From positions 38,305 to 102,304 of the forward strand of contig JAEYPH010000058.1 in the NCBI GenBank assembly GCA_023410875.1: 64,000 nt of DNA, given 5' to 3'. Shown here piece after piece: positions 56,476 to 64,000 of this stretch. The notes below the pieces were generated by a model, which saw nothing but the letters and a program-made list of their open reading frames with translations, ran no database searches and had not been told where the DNA came from. Origin of the DNA: Bacillota bacterium (GTDB lineage: Bacteria > Bacillota > Clostridia > Christensenellales > UMGS416). Each line of letters begins with the position of its first letter. Within the stretch, counting starts at the first letter, position 1. The position numbers and the translations under genes were made by a program.

Positions 56476-57726
56476 CTAATTCGCGATCAGCATGGCCATG
56501 TAGGCCATGTTGTCCTGCCCTTTGGCACTCATATCCCGTGCCATGTCGGCTAGATAGGCCGGGTGATGCACGATGGTGAAGGAAACAGAATGCACAACTT
56601 CCAAAAGCATCTCCTCCGTGAGCTCGCGGCCATCCATGCACAGGCCGATCATCATGGTATTGACGATGCTAAACAATATGGCTGCTTGCATATAAGCCTG
56701 AAACAGTGTCGCATCCTGCGTATAGGGGAAGGCGCTCAGAAACACGTGGTTGACCATGAAATGCTCCAGCATATGCTCGTGGCAGGCCATAAAGGGCTTA
56801 TAACTGCGTTCCCTGGCTTGCAGATAAGCCGCGGAGAACCGCTCCCCCTCGTCGGCATCGGCATTCTGGAAATGCGCGACCAGGGAACAAAAGGCCTCGC
56901 CGAACAGCGCGTCGGCTCCGCCCATGCCCAGCCGCTTGGCGAAGAGCTTAGACACCAGGGTCATCTTCATCGCAAGCTTCAGCGGAATATCCTTCATGGC
57001 TCCCACATATCCTCGGGAGCGGGCACGCGCCCCGTATTCCTCCAAGGTTTGGGTGATCTCGGAAAGCCGGGCGTTTTGGTCCAGTTGCCCCTGTATCTTC
57101 TCCAGACACAGCCCGAGAATCATCATGCGCTCCCACACGGCATAATCTCGGTTCTGCAACAAGCCCACGGTGAAATGGCGTATGGTCCAAAACAGCTGTT
57201 GGGGCCTGCTGGCGGTGATTCTCTCATCGGTTCGGAATGCCAGCGCGATGATGTCCCTGCCCGTCTCCTCCTCCAGCCCTTCGTCGAACTCCATGTAACC
57301 TTCGGTGCGCAAGGCCTGCCTGGCAGCCTCGGGGCAGGAAAGGGACAACCCGCGCTCCAGCACGCCGTCGACGCGGTTGGTCACCCGCGGATAGGTATAG
57401 CAAACGTTGCACAGATACTTTTCACCCATCTCAGCCTGCAAGCGGCACATCATCCTGTCGTTCAGAAAGGGGCACAACCCCTTCTCATTGAGACGGATGC
57501 TCGCATAATACTGCGGCTTGAGCTGCTCGGCAGGGTTCCTTTCGATGGAAGCGGCCAGCAGCGCGCCCAATTCGCCGTCCTTCACGCGCAGGTAGCGCTC
57601 ATAGCTCCTCTGATCCACGGCGATGCGCCAGCCCGGGGCGCAGCAGTTGTGCTCACAGTCGCCGCCGATGCAGCGGAAGTCTTTCATATAGGAGGGCTGA
57701 AGGGTCTGGGTAGTGCGCTCTTTCAT
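56476..57726 (-). CDS. fliB: flagellin lysine-N-methylase
   Basis: Methylates lysines of flagellin, as FliB does in Salmonella. The 416-residue product has the family's cysteine-rich N-terminal motif CIGGDCEHNCCAPGW, then the second set KGLCPFLNDRMMCRLQ and YLCNVCYTYPRV, and a conserved LSLSCPEAAR; such cysteines may hold a metal cluster. ATG at 57726 with AGGAAG upstream; the longer frame to 57861 runs through the leader repeat. Its place between the flagellin region and fliD fits the function. Confidence 0.9.
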   Translation of the reverse strand: MKERTTQTLQPSYMKDFRCIGGDCEHNCCAPGWRIAVDQRSYERYLRVKDGELGALLAASIERNPAEQLKPQYYASIRLNEKGLCPFLNDRMMCRLQAEMGEKYLCNVCYTYPRVTNRVDGVLERGLSLSCPEAARQALRTEGYMEFDEGLEEETGRDIIALAFRTDERITASRPQQLFWTIRHFTVGLLQNRDYAVWERMMILGLCLEKIQGQLDQNARLSEITQTLEEYGARARSRGYVGAMKDIPLKLAMKMTLVSKLFAKRLGMGGADALFGEAFCSLVAHFQNADADEGERFSAAYLQARERSYKPFMACHEHMLEHFMVNHVFLSAFPYTQDATLFQAYMQAAILFSIVNTMMIGLCMDGRELTEEMLLEVVHSVSFTIVHHPAYLADMARDMSAKGQDNMAYMAMLIAN

Positions 57727-57840
57727 TTCTACTTCCTGCGCTGTCGCCTGTGGCGCTGTTGTGCCTTGGCGATTCAGACGACTTGTGCTAGTTGTTGCTT
57801 TATCGCCCGCCGCACATGTCGCCGGGCGATATCCTGAATT
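57727..57840. repeat. leader repeat family D, copy 2
   Basis: The minus strand reads GATATCGCCCGGCGACATG, TGCGGCGGGCGATAAAGCAA, then ACAAGTCGTCTGAATCGCC and GGCACAACAGCGCC before the fliB ribosome site. It is close to copy 1 at 21293-21381 over about 60 bp. The remainder, 57841-57981, has only weak similarity (CCACAGGCGAA) and no gene. Confidence 0.75.
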
Positions 57841-57981
57841 AAGACTCAAACTTTGCTTCAAAGAGACGACCTTCGCCTGTGGACGAGATTTTAAGCGGCA
57901 TCTTTTCGGACTTGTGTTTCCTCCTGCCCAATGAATCGTCAGTCGGTCGAAAGTTCCACTTTGTTTGCTTTGTTGTGTTGT

Positions 57982-58185
57982 TCAGATCGTGATGTCCAGG
58001 TGCTGCCCGATGCCGGTCAGCGCCGCCAGCTGCCGGGCGTCCACGGTGTGGGCCAGCTGCGCCATGCCTTGGGCCTGGGTCTGGGCACTGTCCATGGCCA
58101 GGCGCATCACAGCGAACCCGGCCTGCTGCTGGGCATATGCCTGGCGCGTCACGACGGACAGGGCGGCGATATCCATGGGGTTCAT
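57982..58185 (-). CDS. YjfB-like putative motility protein
   Basis: A 67-residue small protein of the YjfB family (putative motility protein). The characteristic start MDIAALSVVTRQAYAQQQAG (from residue 4), the helix VMRLAMDSAQTQAQGM and the end GQHLDITI match that family. Its role is not known, but members are encoded among flagellin genes in many Firmicutes, as here directly after flagellin. Reported starts (58185 or the next Met) differ by three codons. Confidence 0.85.
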   Translation of the reverse strand: MNPMDIAALSVVTRQAYAQQQAGFAVMRLAMDSAQTQAQGMAQLAHTVDARQLAALTGIGQHLDITI

Positions 58186-58198
58186 ATCCTACCTCCCT

Positions 58199-58239
58199 TA
58201 AAAAGGAAGCGGGGCCAGGGGACATGGCCCCTGGCCCCG
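58199..58239 (-). terminator. strong intrinsic terminator of flagellin
   Basis: A perfect 12-bp stem (CGGGGCCAGGGG with CCCCTGGCCCCG, loop of 6) followed on the minus strand by CTTCCTTTTTAA. It lies 35 nt past the flagellin stop and just before the yjfB-like gene. Confidence 0.92.
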
Positions 58240-58274
58240 TAGTGGCTTGGTTCAACTGCCAGATGGCGCCTTGA

Positions 58275-59795
58275 TTACTTGAGGAGCTGCAGCACGCCCT
58301 GGGGAGCCTGGTTGGCCTGGGCCAGCATGGCCTGGGCAGCCTGGCTCAGGATGTTGTTCTTGGTGAACTCCATCATTTCCTTGGCCATGTCCACATCGCG
58401 GACGCGGCTTTCGGCGGCGGTCAGGTTCTCAGAAGAGGTGCCCAGGTTGGCGATCGTGTGCTCCAGGCGGTTCTGCATGGCGCCCAGCGAGGAGCGGGTC
58501 GTGGAGACCTTCTTGATGGCCTCGTCGATGGTCGTGATCGCGTTGTTGGCCGCACCCTGCGAGGAGACGTTCAGGCCCTTCTTGGTGTCGGCGGCAACCG
58601 TGATGGAGCCGTCGGCCGCGATGGTGGCGGCGGTGGAGCCGGAGATCGTCTGAGCGATGGCCGAGCTGCTGGCGGCGGTGTAGGTGGTGCCGGTGGCGCC
58701 CACAGCACCAAAGGCCGTCGAATAGGTCGTGCCGCCGTTGAGCTTGAGCGTCGCGACGCGGTCCGTAGCGCTGTCACCGACGGTCACAGAGCTCTGGTTG
58801 TTGTACATCTTGGCGGCGGTGCCGACGGTGCCGCCGGTGGCCGTGGTGGCCAGCTGAACGTTCATGTACTGAGCGGTGAGGGTGCCGGTGTAGCGCAGCG
58901 TGCCCGCGTTGGCCGTAACGTCGGCGTGCGTGGTCATGGTCATCGTGGCGCCCTGATAGGTGAAGATCGCATTTGCGCCGGAGGTATCCAGCATGGCGCC
59001 GGCATTGGTCCAGGTGACGCCGCCGTCGGTCGTGTACTCAGCGCCGGTGACCTTGTTCGCGGTGACGCCAGTGACCTTCAACTGGACGGTGACATCGCTG
59101 GAACCGGTGTAGCTGCCGCCGGCCGTCACGGTGGTGTTGGCTGTGCCGCCGGCAACAACAGCGTTCTGCGTGGCGGCAACCTTGGCCACGTTCACGAAGT
59201 AGCCGTTGAGCCCGCCGGAGCTGGTCGTCACGCTGAAGTTCGTGCCGAGCTCAGCGCCGTTGGTGGCGGTCGTGTTCACGATGTCGCCGGCGACGCCCAG
59301 CGTCTTGGCGTCCATGGCGCCAACGGTCAGATCCACGTTCTGCCCGGCGTTGGCGCCGATGTGGAAGGTGCTGTCCAGGCCGCCGGCCAACAGGTTCTTG
59401 GTGTTGAACTCGGTGGTGTTGGAGATACGGGTGATTTCCTTGGCCAGTTCGTCGATTTCGGACTGGATCTTCGCGCGGTCATCGATGGTGTTGGTGTCCG
59501 TGGAGGACTGGACCGCCAGCTCGCGCATGCGCTGCAGGATGCTGTGGGTCTCGTTCAGGGCGCCTTCCGCCGTCTGGATCAGCGAGATGCCGTCCTGGGC
59601 GTTGCGGCTGGCCTGATCCAGGCCGCGGATCTGGCCGCGCATCTTTTCGCTGATGGCCAGGCCTGCGGCGTCGTCGCCGGCGCGGTTGATGCGGAAACCG
59701 GAAGAGAGCTTTTCCAGGGACTTGGCACCGGTGGTGTTGTTGCTCGACAGCTGACGGTAGGTGTTCAGCGCCGAAATGTTGTGGTTGATGCGCAT
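58275..59795 (-). CDS. hag: flagellin
   Basis: Main filament subunit, 506 residues. The conserved D0/D1 ends are clear: RINHNISALNTYRQLSSNN at the start and SRVRDVDMAKEMMEFTKNN, then a C-terminus ending APQGVLQLLK. The middle (about 170-410) is a Thr/Ala/Gly/Val-rich surface domain with low similarity to known flagellins. A sigma-28-type promoter and a probable CsrA-binding leader regulate it, and FliB, FliS and FliW in the cluster act on the protein. The ATG at 59795 has AAGGAGG. Confidence 0.97.
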   Translation of the reverse strand: MRINHNISALNTYRQLSSNNTTGAKSLEKLSSGFRINRAGDDAAGLAISEKMRGQIRGLDQASRNAQDGISLIQTAEGALNETHSILQRMRELAVQSSTDTNTIDDRAKIQSEIDELAKEITRISNTTEFNTKNLLAGGLDSTFHIGANAGQNVDLTVGAMDAKTLGVAGDIVNTTATNGAELGTNFSVTTSSGGLNGYFVNVAKVAATQNAVVAGGTANTTVTAGGSYTGSSDVTVQLKVTGVTANKVTGAEYTTDGGVTWTNAGAMLDTSGANAIFTYQGATMTMTTHADVTANAGTLRYTGTLTAQYMNVQLATTATGGTVGTAAKMYNNQSSVTVGDSATDRVATLKLNGGTTYSTAFGAVGATGTTYTAASSSAIAQTISGSTAATIAADGSITVAADTKKGLNVSSQGAANNAITTIDEAIKKVSTTRSSLGAMQNRLEHTIANLGTSSENLTAAESRVRDVDMAKEMMEFTKNNILSQAAQAMLAQANQAPQGVLQLLK

Positions 59796-59802
59796 GGGTG
59801 TT

Positions 59803-59842
59803 CCTCCTTGAGATTTTCTGCTCCGGAGCATCCTTGCTCCGG
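59803..59842 (-). promoter_or_regulatory. probable two-site CsrA-binding leader of flagellin
   Basis: The flagellin leader has a perfect 8-bp hairpin (CCGGAGCA with TGCTCCGG, 59842-59823) whose 4-nt loop is AGGA, the preferred CsrA target. About 25 nt downstream the ribosome site AAGGAGG (59809-59803) offers a second AGGA. Two sites, one hidden in the Shine-Dalgarno, is the arrangement known for CsrA control of hag in Bacillus. Confidence 0.8.
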
Positions 59843-59923
59843 GCCTTTATGACTCACGCCCCTTCGCGGCCCGGCGGTTGGCGCCTTGTACCGATTCGCG
59901 CTGGTTCATGCTTCACACCAGAT

Positions 59924-59949
59924 ATATCGTGCGATTTTGATGTCGCTTA
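59924..59949 (-). promoter_or_regulatory. sigma-28 (SigD) type promoter of flagellin
   Basis: TAAG (59949-59946), 14-nt spacer, CACGATAT (59931-59924) on the minus strand, compared with TAAA-N15-GCCGATAT. Position, gene and -10 core CGATAT all fit. The leader is about 120 nt. Confidence 0.75.
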
Positions 59950-59957
59950 AGTAAGAA

Positions 59958-60212
59958 TTACCCGTTTTTTTCTTCTTTTAACAAATTTTCTTTGGTCTGG
60001 GCGGAAAAATCCAAGTTCAACGCACCCACCGACGAAGCGGCCTGCCGGTTGAGGTTGGTGACCTCCTCCAGAAGCTCCCTGCGGTAGATCTTAAGTTCCC
60101 GGGGCGCATCGATACCGATGCGCACACGGTCGGCGTCGATGGCGACGACGGTGATACGGATGTCGTCTCCCAACTGGATGGCTTCATTAAGCCTTCTGGT
60201 CAGTACCAGCAT
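59958..60212 (-). CDS. csrA: carbon storage regulator / translational repressor CsrA
   Basis: Small RNA-binding dimer that blocks translation at AGGA sites. The 84-residue product has the normal core MLVLTRRLNEAIQLGDDIRI, VRIGIDAPRELKIYRREL with the RNA-contacting Arg, plus a C-terminal extension of about 30 residues beyond the usual helix. The start at 60212 lies inside fliW (26-nt overlap), so the antagonist and repressor are made together. Its likely target, the flagellin leader, follows immediately. Confidence 0.96.
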   Translation of the reverse strand: MLVLTRRLNEAIQLGDDIRITVVAIDADRVRIGIDAPRELKIYRRELLEEVTNLNRQAASSVGALNLDFSAQTKENLLKEEKNG

Positions 60213-60663
60213 GTTCGGCTTCCCCCTTCCGATACAGGCACACCGCCTCATAGATGGGCAGGCGCATCGGGTGCTGGGTGTCATCCAGCACGATCTGGCG
60301 GCCCAGGTTCCGCTCGATGTTGATGAGAATGGGCGCGGCCATGTTGGCGGTCATTTTGCTGATGTCCTGGGGAATCACCGCGACGTTTACGATGAGCAGG
60401 TCTTCGTCCCGTTCCAGCTCCAGCTCCGAGAGCACGCCGTCTTCCACTTGAGGCGCATAGGCACCATCCACGACCAGTGGGTTGATGACCGGCAGCGCCA
60501 CGGCGCCATCTTCTACCGACTGCAGCCAATAGATGGGCATCGTGTCCTCCACCTTCACGAGGAAGCACCGCCGCATGCATGCCAGGCCCGGCATGCCATC
60601 CCGGAACTGGATGACCTTGTCCTCGGGCACCTCAATATCGCCAAAATTCCTCGTGTGGAGCAT
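60187..60663 (-). CDS. fliW: flagellar assembly factor FliW (CsrA antagonist)
   Basis: Binds CsrA and, in exchange, flagellin, so that flagellin is translated only when it is being exported. The 158-residue product has the FliW features: NFGDIEVPEDKVIQFRDGMPG at the start (shown in part: VIQFRDGMPGL), WLQSVEDGAVALPVINP and the end segment PILINIERNLGRQIVLDD. Order fliW-csrA-hag is the classic one in Firmicutes. AGGGG precedes the ATG at 60663. Confidence 0.95.
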   Translation of the reverse strand: MLHTRNFGDIEVPEDKVIQFRDGMPGLACMRRCFLVKVEDTMPIYWLQSVEDGAVALPVINPLVVDGAYAPQVEDGVLSELELERDEDLLIVNVAVIPQDISKMTANMAAPILINIERNLGRQIVLDDTQHPMRLPIYEAVCLYRKGEAEHAGTDQKA

Positions 60664-60699
60664 AGTGTGTCCCCTTTCCCGGCGTTTCAGGCCGGCTAT

Positions 60700-61290
60700 C
60701 TACACGTATTTGTCCAGCAGTGGTTTTTTCTTCATGTTCCTCTCGTCATACTTGACGCGAATGACAACCTCGGGATGCTTGACCATGCGGATCTCCACAT
60801 AGCCCGGCTCAATGCGGATGTCCGCCCGGGTGCTCACGTCCCACTCCAGCTCCAACTGATGCTGGCTCCATTGGATGTTGAAATAGCCGGGATCCCATTG
60901 CACCTGTGGCAGCGGCAGCATGGACATGGTCAGGTCGCCCTGTATGTCCTCGTTGCGCCGGGAGGCCAGATCGGCCAGCGAGTTGCCGGTGTTTTCAATC
61001 CGCATCAGTTCGTCGCCTTCGCCGGCGATGTCGGCGATGGCTTCCAGACCCACGCTGAGCGACTGCTGGTAATAGGCCTGCGCCGTTTGCAGCACGCCGC
61101 CTATGTGCAGCGTCTTCCACTGAGCCGTGCGGTCCAGATGCATGACCGGTGCGCGCTTCTCGATCCTCATCTGCGCGGGCACGCGCCGCATGCGGAACTG
61201 GGGTTTCCGCTGAGTGATCTCTACAGAACCCCTGTGGGTGGTGATCTCAATCTGTGCCCTCTGGGTCGTAATCTCCAGTCTCGGTTGCAT
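60700..61290 (-). CDS. yviE: YviE / DUF6470-family protein
   Basis: A 196-residue protein of the DUF6470 family, known as YviE in Bacillus, which lies between flgL and fliW there as here. The first 30 residues contain a beta-repeat pattern 'EITT.RA.IEI.T..G.VEIT'; the rest is mixed with QVQWDPGYFNIQWSQHQLEL and a basic tail. Biochemical role is unknown. GAGG is 5 nt before the ATG. Conserved position supports a flagellum-related function. Confidence 0.85.
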   Translation of the reverse strand: MQPRLEITTQRAQIEITTHRGSVEITQRKPQFRMRRVPAQMRIEKRAPVMHLDRTAQWKTLHIGGVLQTAQAYYQQSLSVGLEAIADIAGEGDELMRIENTGNSLADLASRRNEDIQGDLTMSMLPLPQVQWDPGYFNIQWSQHQLELEWDVSTRADIRIEPGYVEIRMVKHPEVVIRVKYDERNMKKKPLLDKYV

Positions 61291-61292
61291 CC

Positions 61293-61460
61293 ATGCCTCA
61301 CGTTTCGCAGTCGGCGCATGCGCGCCGCCCGCGACTTGGACATCCTGTCCTTCGTTCTATCGTTTCGCCTGCGGCGCTGATGCGCCTTGGCGATCTGGAC
61401 ATCCTGTCCTTCGTTCTCGTTCATCGCCCGGCGATAACCGTCGCCGGGCGATGGCTGGCT
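61293..61460. repeat. leader repeat family D, copy 3, with internal duplication
   Basis: The minus strand starts with CATCGCCCGGCGACGG and a perfect CCGGCGA/TCGCCGG hairpin, then GAACGAAGGACAGGATGTCC, ATCGCCAAGGCGCATCAGCG and a second copy of the GAACGAAGGACAGGATGTCC block. The remaining 61461-61646 holds a CTGTTTC/GAAACAG hairpin (about 61588-61615) after flgL and an A+T-rich stretch with TATACT, but no gene. Confidence 0.75.
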
Positions 61461-61646
61461 TATGGTCTCACGATGGCTGTGCAGGAAACGCAAGACGCCT
61501 GCGGGCGGGTCTGCTGCCGTTTCTTGCTTTGTTCCTCGTTGCCTTGGCCGGATGAACCGGCCTGCGGCTGCGTTGTGTTGTTGTTTATCATCTGTTTCGG
61601 ATATACCCGGAAACAGAAATGTTCATTCAGTATAAGATATATTTAT

Positions 61647-62585
61647 TTAACGCAGGAAATCCAGCAGCGTGGGCTGGACGACCTTGGCGCCCACGCTGAG
61701 GGCCGCCCGGTAGATGGCCTCGGCCATCTTGAACTGCATCGTGACATAGGCTTGATCGATGTCCTCGACCTTGGAAAGCGCCGCAGTGTAGCTGATCTCA
61801 TTGTCGTCATTGCTTTGGGACATCAGGTCCAGGCGGTTCTGGCGGCCGCCCACGTCCGCCAGCAGGCTCAGGATGTCCTGCTGCTTGCTCTGCACCTGGC
61901 CTACAAAAGGCGCCACATCCGCATCGGTGCCCGTGTTGAGCGCGGTTTCCAGGTCCTTGAGTATGGCAAAAAGATTGTTCGCGCCGGTGCCCATCAACTG
62001 CACACCGTTGACCGATATGCTGGTCGTCAGGTTGGTGCCGGTGGAGTAATCGATGCTCTGATTCTGCAACGCGGCGATGGTAGCGGCGGGAGTGGCCGGA
62101 TCGGCCAGATCGACGCCGTTATAGAGCAGATTGCCGCCGGCATCCAGCACGAAGGGGGGCTGTGTCGTGTTGTAGCCGCCGAAGATGTAGCGCCCGCCGT
62201 AGGTGGAGTTGCCCAGCTGCACAATGTGCTCCTTGAGCTGGCCCACCAACGTGCCGATGGCCTGGCGGTCGGTATCCGCCAGCGTGCCGTTGGATCCGTT
62301 GACTGTCTTTTCATAGATCGTTCCCAGCACGTCGTTGATCTCCCGAAGGCTGGTCTCCGATTGTTCCAGCCAGCTGATGCCGTCATCGATGGAGCTGTTG
62401 TGTTGGGTCAGCTTGGAGAGCTTGGATCGGCTGTCCAGCACGGTCATAATGCCGATGGGATCGTCGCTCAAGCGGTTGATGCGCTTGCCGCTGGAGAGCT
62501 GATCCTGATAGATGCTCATCGTCGTCGTGTTGCGGTTCAGATTGCTCAAGAAACTGCTGATCATCATCGAGTTCGTGACTCTCAT
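61647..62585 (-). CDS. flgL: flagellar hook-filament junction protein FlgL
   Basis: Second junction protein between hook and filament. The 312-residue product has the flagellin-like N-terminus RVTNSMMISSFLSNLNRNTT with YQDQLSSGKRINRLSDDPIG and a matching C-terminal helix (VEDIDQAYVTMQFKMAEAIY ... LLDFLR). It follows flgK by 28 nt. An insertion in the middle (about 135-250) is the usual variable domain. Confidence 0.95.
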   Translation of the reverse strand: MRVTNSMMISSFLSNLNRNTTTMSIYQDQLSSGKRINRLSDDPIGIMTVLDSRSKLSKLTQHNSSIDDGISWLEQSETSLREINDVLGTIYEKTVNGSNGTLADTDRQAIGTLVGQLKEHIVQLGNSTYGGRYIFGGYNTTQPPFVLDAGGNLLYNGVDLADPATPAATIAALQNQSIDYSTGTNLTTSISVNGVQLMGTGANNLFAILKDLETALNTGTDADVAPFVGQVQSKQQDILSLLADVGGRQNRLDLMSQSNDDNEISYTAALSKVEDIDQAYVTMQFKMAEAIYRAALSVGAKVVQPTLLDFLR

Positions 62586-62613
62586 GGCGCGCTCACCCCT
62601 TTCTATGTGCCGC

Positions 62614-64000
62614 TCAGCGGCCTACCAGGCCCATCTTGTTGATCAACACGTCCAGATACTCGTCTATCGTCGTGATAACGCGGGCATTGGCCGAATAGGC
62701 GTGTTGGAATTTGATCAGATTGGTCGTCTCTTCATCGACGGACACGCCGCTTAAGGACTGGCGCTGCTGCTCGATGCTGTCCACCATGGTCTGCTCGCCG
62801 TCGCGCATCGTGTAGGTATGATTAACCTCCACGCCGATTTCCGCCAGATATCCTTTGAGATAGCCTTCGATGCTGCCGATGCCGGGCAAATCCAGACGGC
62901 TTTGCAGCCGGACCAACTCCAGCGCGTTCTTGTTGTTGCCCTTGAGCGCGTCTGTCGTGATCATCTGGTCGGAGGCGGCGATCAGGTAGACGTTGGCCTG
63001 TATGGAGGCATCCACGGTGAAATTGGCCGCCGTGATGGGCCCCGCCGGCACCGCGAAGAAGCTGCCGCCAGCCACCGAGGGGTTGACGCCGTCGGGCAGC
63101 GTGAAGCCGCCGGAGTGCACAGCGTTGAACTGCGTGGCGATGCCCGAGGCCAGCGTGTTGAGCCGGCTGATCAGATAGGGTATGCCGGGGTTGGCAGCGG
63201 TGTCGCCGTCACGCAGGTCCAGGTATCCCCGCAGCTGGCCGGAGCTCACCGCAACCACCGAGCTGTCGTCGGACCAGGTCAGGCCATAAAAATCATTGGC
63301 GCCGGTAACCGGATTGTTCACCGTCAGGGCGGTGTTGATCTGATTGTAGTTGATGTGGTTGACCAGCTCATGGCCGCCCACCGACACGGTCAGCTTGCCG
63401 TCACTGCCCTCGGAATAGGACATATCCGCGAGGGTGGAGAGCTTGTCCAGCAGCAGGTTGCGCTGATCGCGCAGGTCCACGGCGACGTCTCCGCTGATTT
63501 CGAAGCGAAAGATCTGGTTGTTCATGTCGGCCAGGTTGCGGGCGATGTCGTTGATCTGGTCGGCCACGGTCTTGACGGCGCTGTTTTGATCCTGGAGCTT
63601 GTCGTTGAGCTGAGAATGCAGATGGTTGAAGGTGTCCGTCATCTTCAGCGCGTTTTGCATCATGTTGGTGCGATATTCTTTGCTCTCGGGATTCTGTGTC
63701 AGGCTCTGCACCGAAGTGAAGAATGCGTCGATGGTGCCGGACAGAGAGCCGTCGCCGGTGTTGCTGAGCAGCGTTTCGATGTACCCCAGGCCGTCGGCGC
63801 GGGTGGTCCACTGCTGCAGCGCGCTGTTCTCGCGGCGATACTGGCGGTCCAGAAAGTCGCTGCGCACCTGCTCGATGCCGCCTGTGCGCACGCCAGCACC
63901 GGAATAGCCGGTAATGACTTCCTTAAAATGCACGCCGCCGGACGCCAACTCCCGGGAGGTCAGGTTGAGCCGCTGGCGGGTGTAGCCTACGGTGTTGGAG
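62614..64000 (-). CDS. flgK: flagellar hook-associated protein FlgK, 5' end outside window
   Basis: First hook-filament junction protein. 461 residues are visible, from SNTVGYTRQRLN just inside the right edge to the C-terminal TTIDEYLDVLINKMGLVGR. The FlgK signatures are present: FKEVITGYSGAGVRTGGIEQVRSDFLDRQYR-type region (residues about 20-50), the QSLTQNPESKEYRT segment, and the C-terminal SVDEETTNLIKFQHAYSANARVI. Only about 30-35 N-terminal residues are missing. Together with flgL it forms the classic flgK-flgL pair. Confidence 0.95.
   Translation of the reverse strand, partial: SNTVGYTRQRLNLTSRELASGGVHFKEVITGYSGAGVRTGGIEQVRSDFLDRQYRRENSALQQWTTRADGLGYIETLLSNTGDGSLSGTIDAFFTSVQSLTQNPESKEYRTNMMQNALKMTDTFNHLHSQLNDKLQDQNSAVKTVADQINDIARNLADMNNQIFRFEISGDVAVDLRDQRNLLLDKLSTLADMSYSEGSDGKLTVSVGGHELVNHINYNQINTALTVNNPVTGANDFYGLTWSDDSSVVAVSSGQLRGYLDLRDGDTAANPGIPYLISRLNTLASGIATQFNAVHSGGFTLPDGVNPSVAGGSFFAVPAGPITAANFTVDASIQANVYLIAASDQMITTDALKGNNKNALELVRLQSRLDLPGIGSIEGYLKGYLAEIGVEVNHTYTMRDGEQTMVDSIEQQRQSLSGVSVDEETTNLIKFQHAYSANARVITTIDEYLDVLINKMGLVGR

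Overview
The window looks like a chromosomal segment from a motile, obligately anaerobic, high-GC member of the Firmicutes (class Clostridia or a close relative). Evidence: anaerobic ribonucleotide reductase NrdD/NrdG, WhiA followed by Crh, the CdaA/CdaR c-di-AMP module, tandem LytR-CpsA-Psr proteins, the FliW-CsrA-flagellin switch, ATP-type PEP carboxykinase and a guanidine-I riboswitch. Genus cannot be read from sequence alone. No rRNA, tRNA, CRISPR array, phage or intact insertion sequence was seen.

Layout. 1-4.9 kb: a minus-strand operon, SpoIIE-type phosphatase, cdaA, cdaR, a HutP-family gene, cmk, plsC (cut by the left edge). 5.0-10.6 kb: a small coiled-coil protein, a YhaM-type exoribonuclease, nrdD-nrdG with a probable NrdR-controlled promoter, and a membrane protein. 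10.8-23.4 kb: mostly accessory metabolism on the minus strand: a GH78 alpha-L-rhamnosidase, an HtrA-like lipoprotein protease, an alpha/beta hydrolase, an aminoglycoside adenylyltransferase fused to an acetyltransferase, a two-subunit class I fumarase/tartrate dehydratase, two Gfo/Idh/MocA dehydrogenases, a sugar epimerase-like protein and an unrecognised cysteine-cluster protein. 23.8-32 kb: an ArsR regulator, a secreted leucine-rich-repeat protein, whiA-crh, a ferredoxin-tailed aldo/keto reductase, pckA and a GNAT protein. 32.4-41.3 kb: a guanidine exporter under a guanidine-I riboswitch, a GNAT, an APH-family kinase, a MATE pump, two LCP cell-wall ligases, an amidohydrolase and a eukaryotic-type hexokinase. 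41.4-45.0 kb: the cobalamin lower-loop operon cobO-cobC-cobU-cobS-cobT. 45.2-64 kb: an L,D-transpeptidase-like gene, then a chemotaxis/flagellar block on the minus strand: a very large chemoreceptor, cheW, cheA, cheY, a DUF327 gene, a FlgN-like chaperone, fliS, fliD, an NlpC/P60 hydrolase, the flagellin methylase fliB, yjfB-like, flagellin, csrA, fliW, a yviE-like gene, flgL and flgK (cut by the right edge).

How parts work together. The flagellar block carries late filament and junction genes plus their post-transcriptional switch: a sigma-28-like promoter drives flagellin, and the leader has a stem-loop with an AGGA loop plus an AAGGAGG ribosome site, the two-site arrangement expected for CsrA repression relieved by FliW. 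The left operon joins c-di-AMP synthesis to lipid and nucleotide precursor genes. The cob operon assembles the nucleotide loop and adenosylates the corrinoid, which suggests corrinoid salvage.

Notable non-coding content: at least four families of hairpin-rich intergenic repeats, a 166-bp element with 18-bp terminal inverted repeats in an LCP leader, and four genes whose -10 element sits only 6-9 nt before the ATG without a ribosome-binding site, implying leaderless mRNAs.
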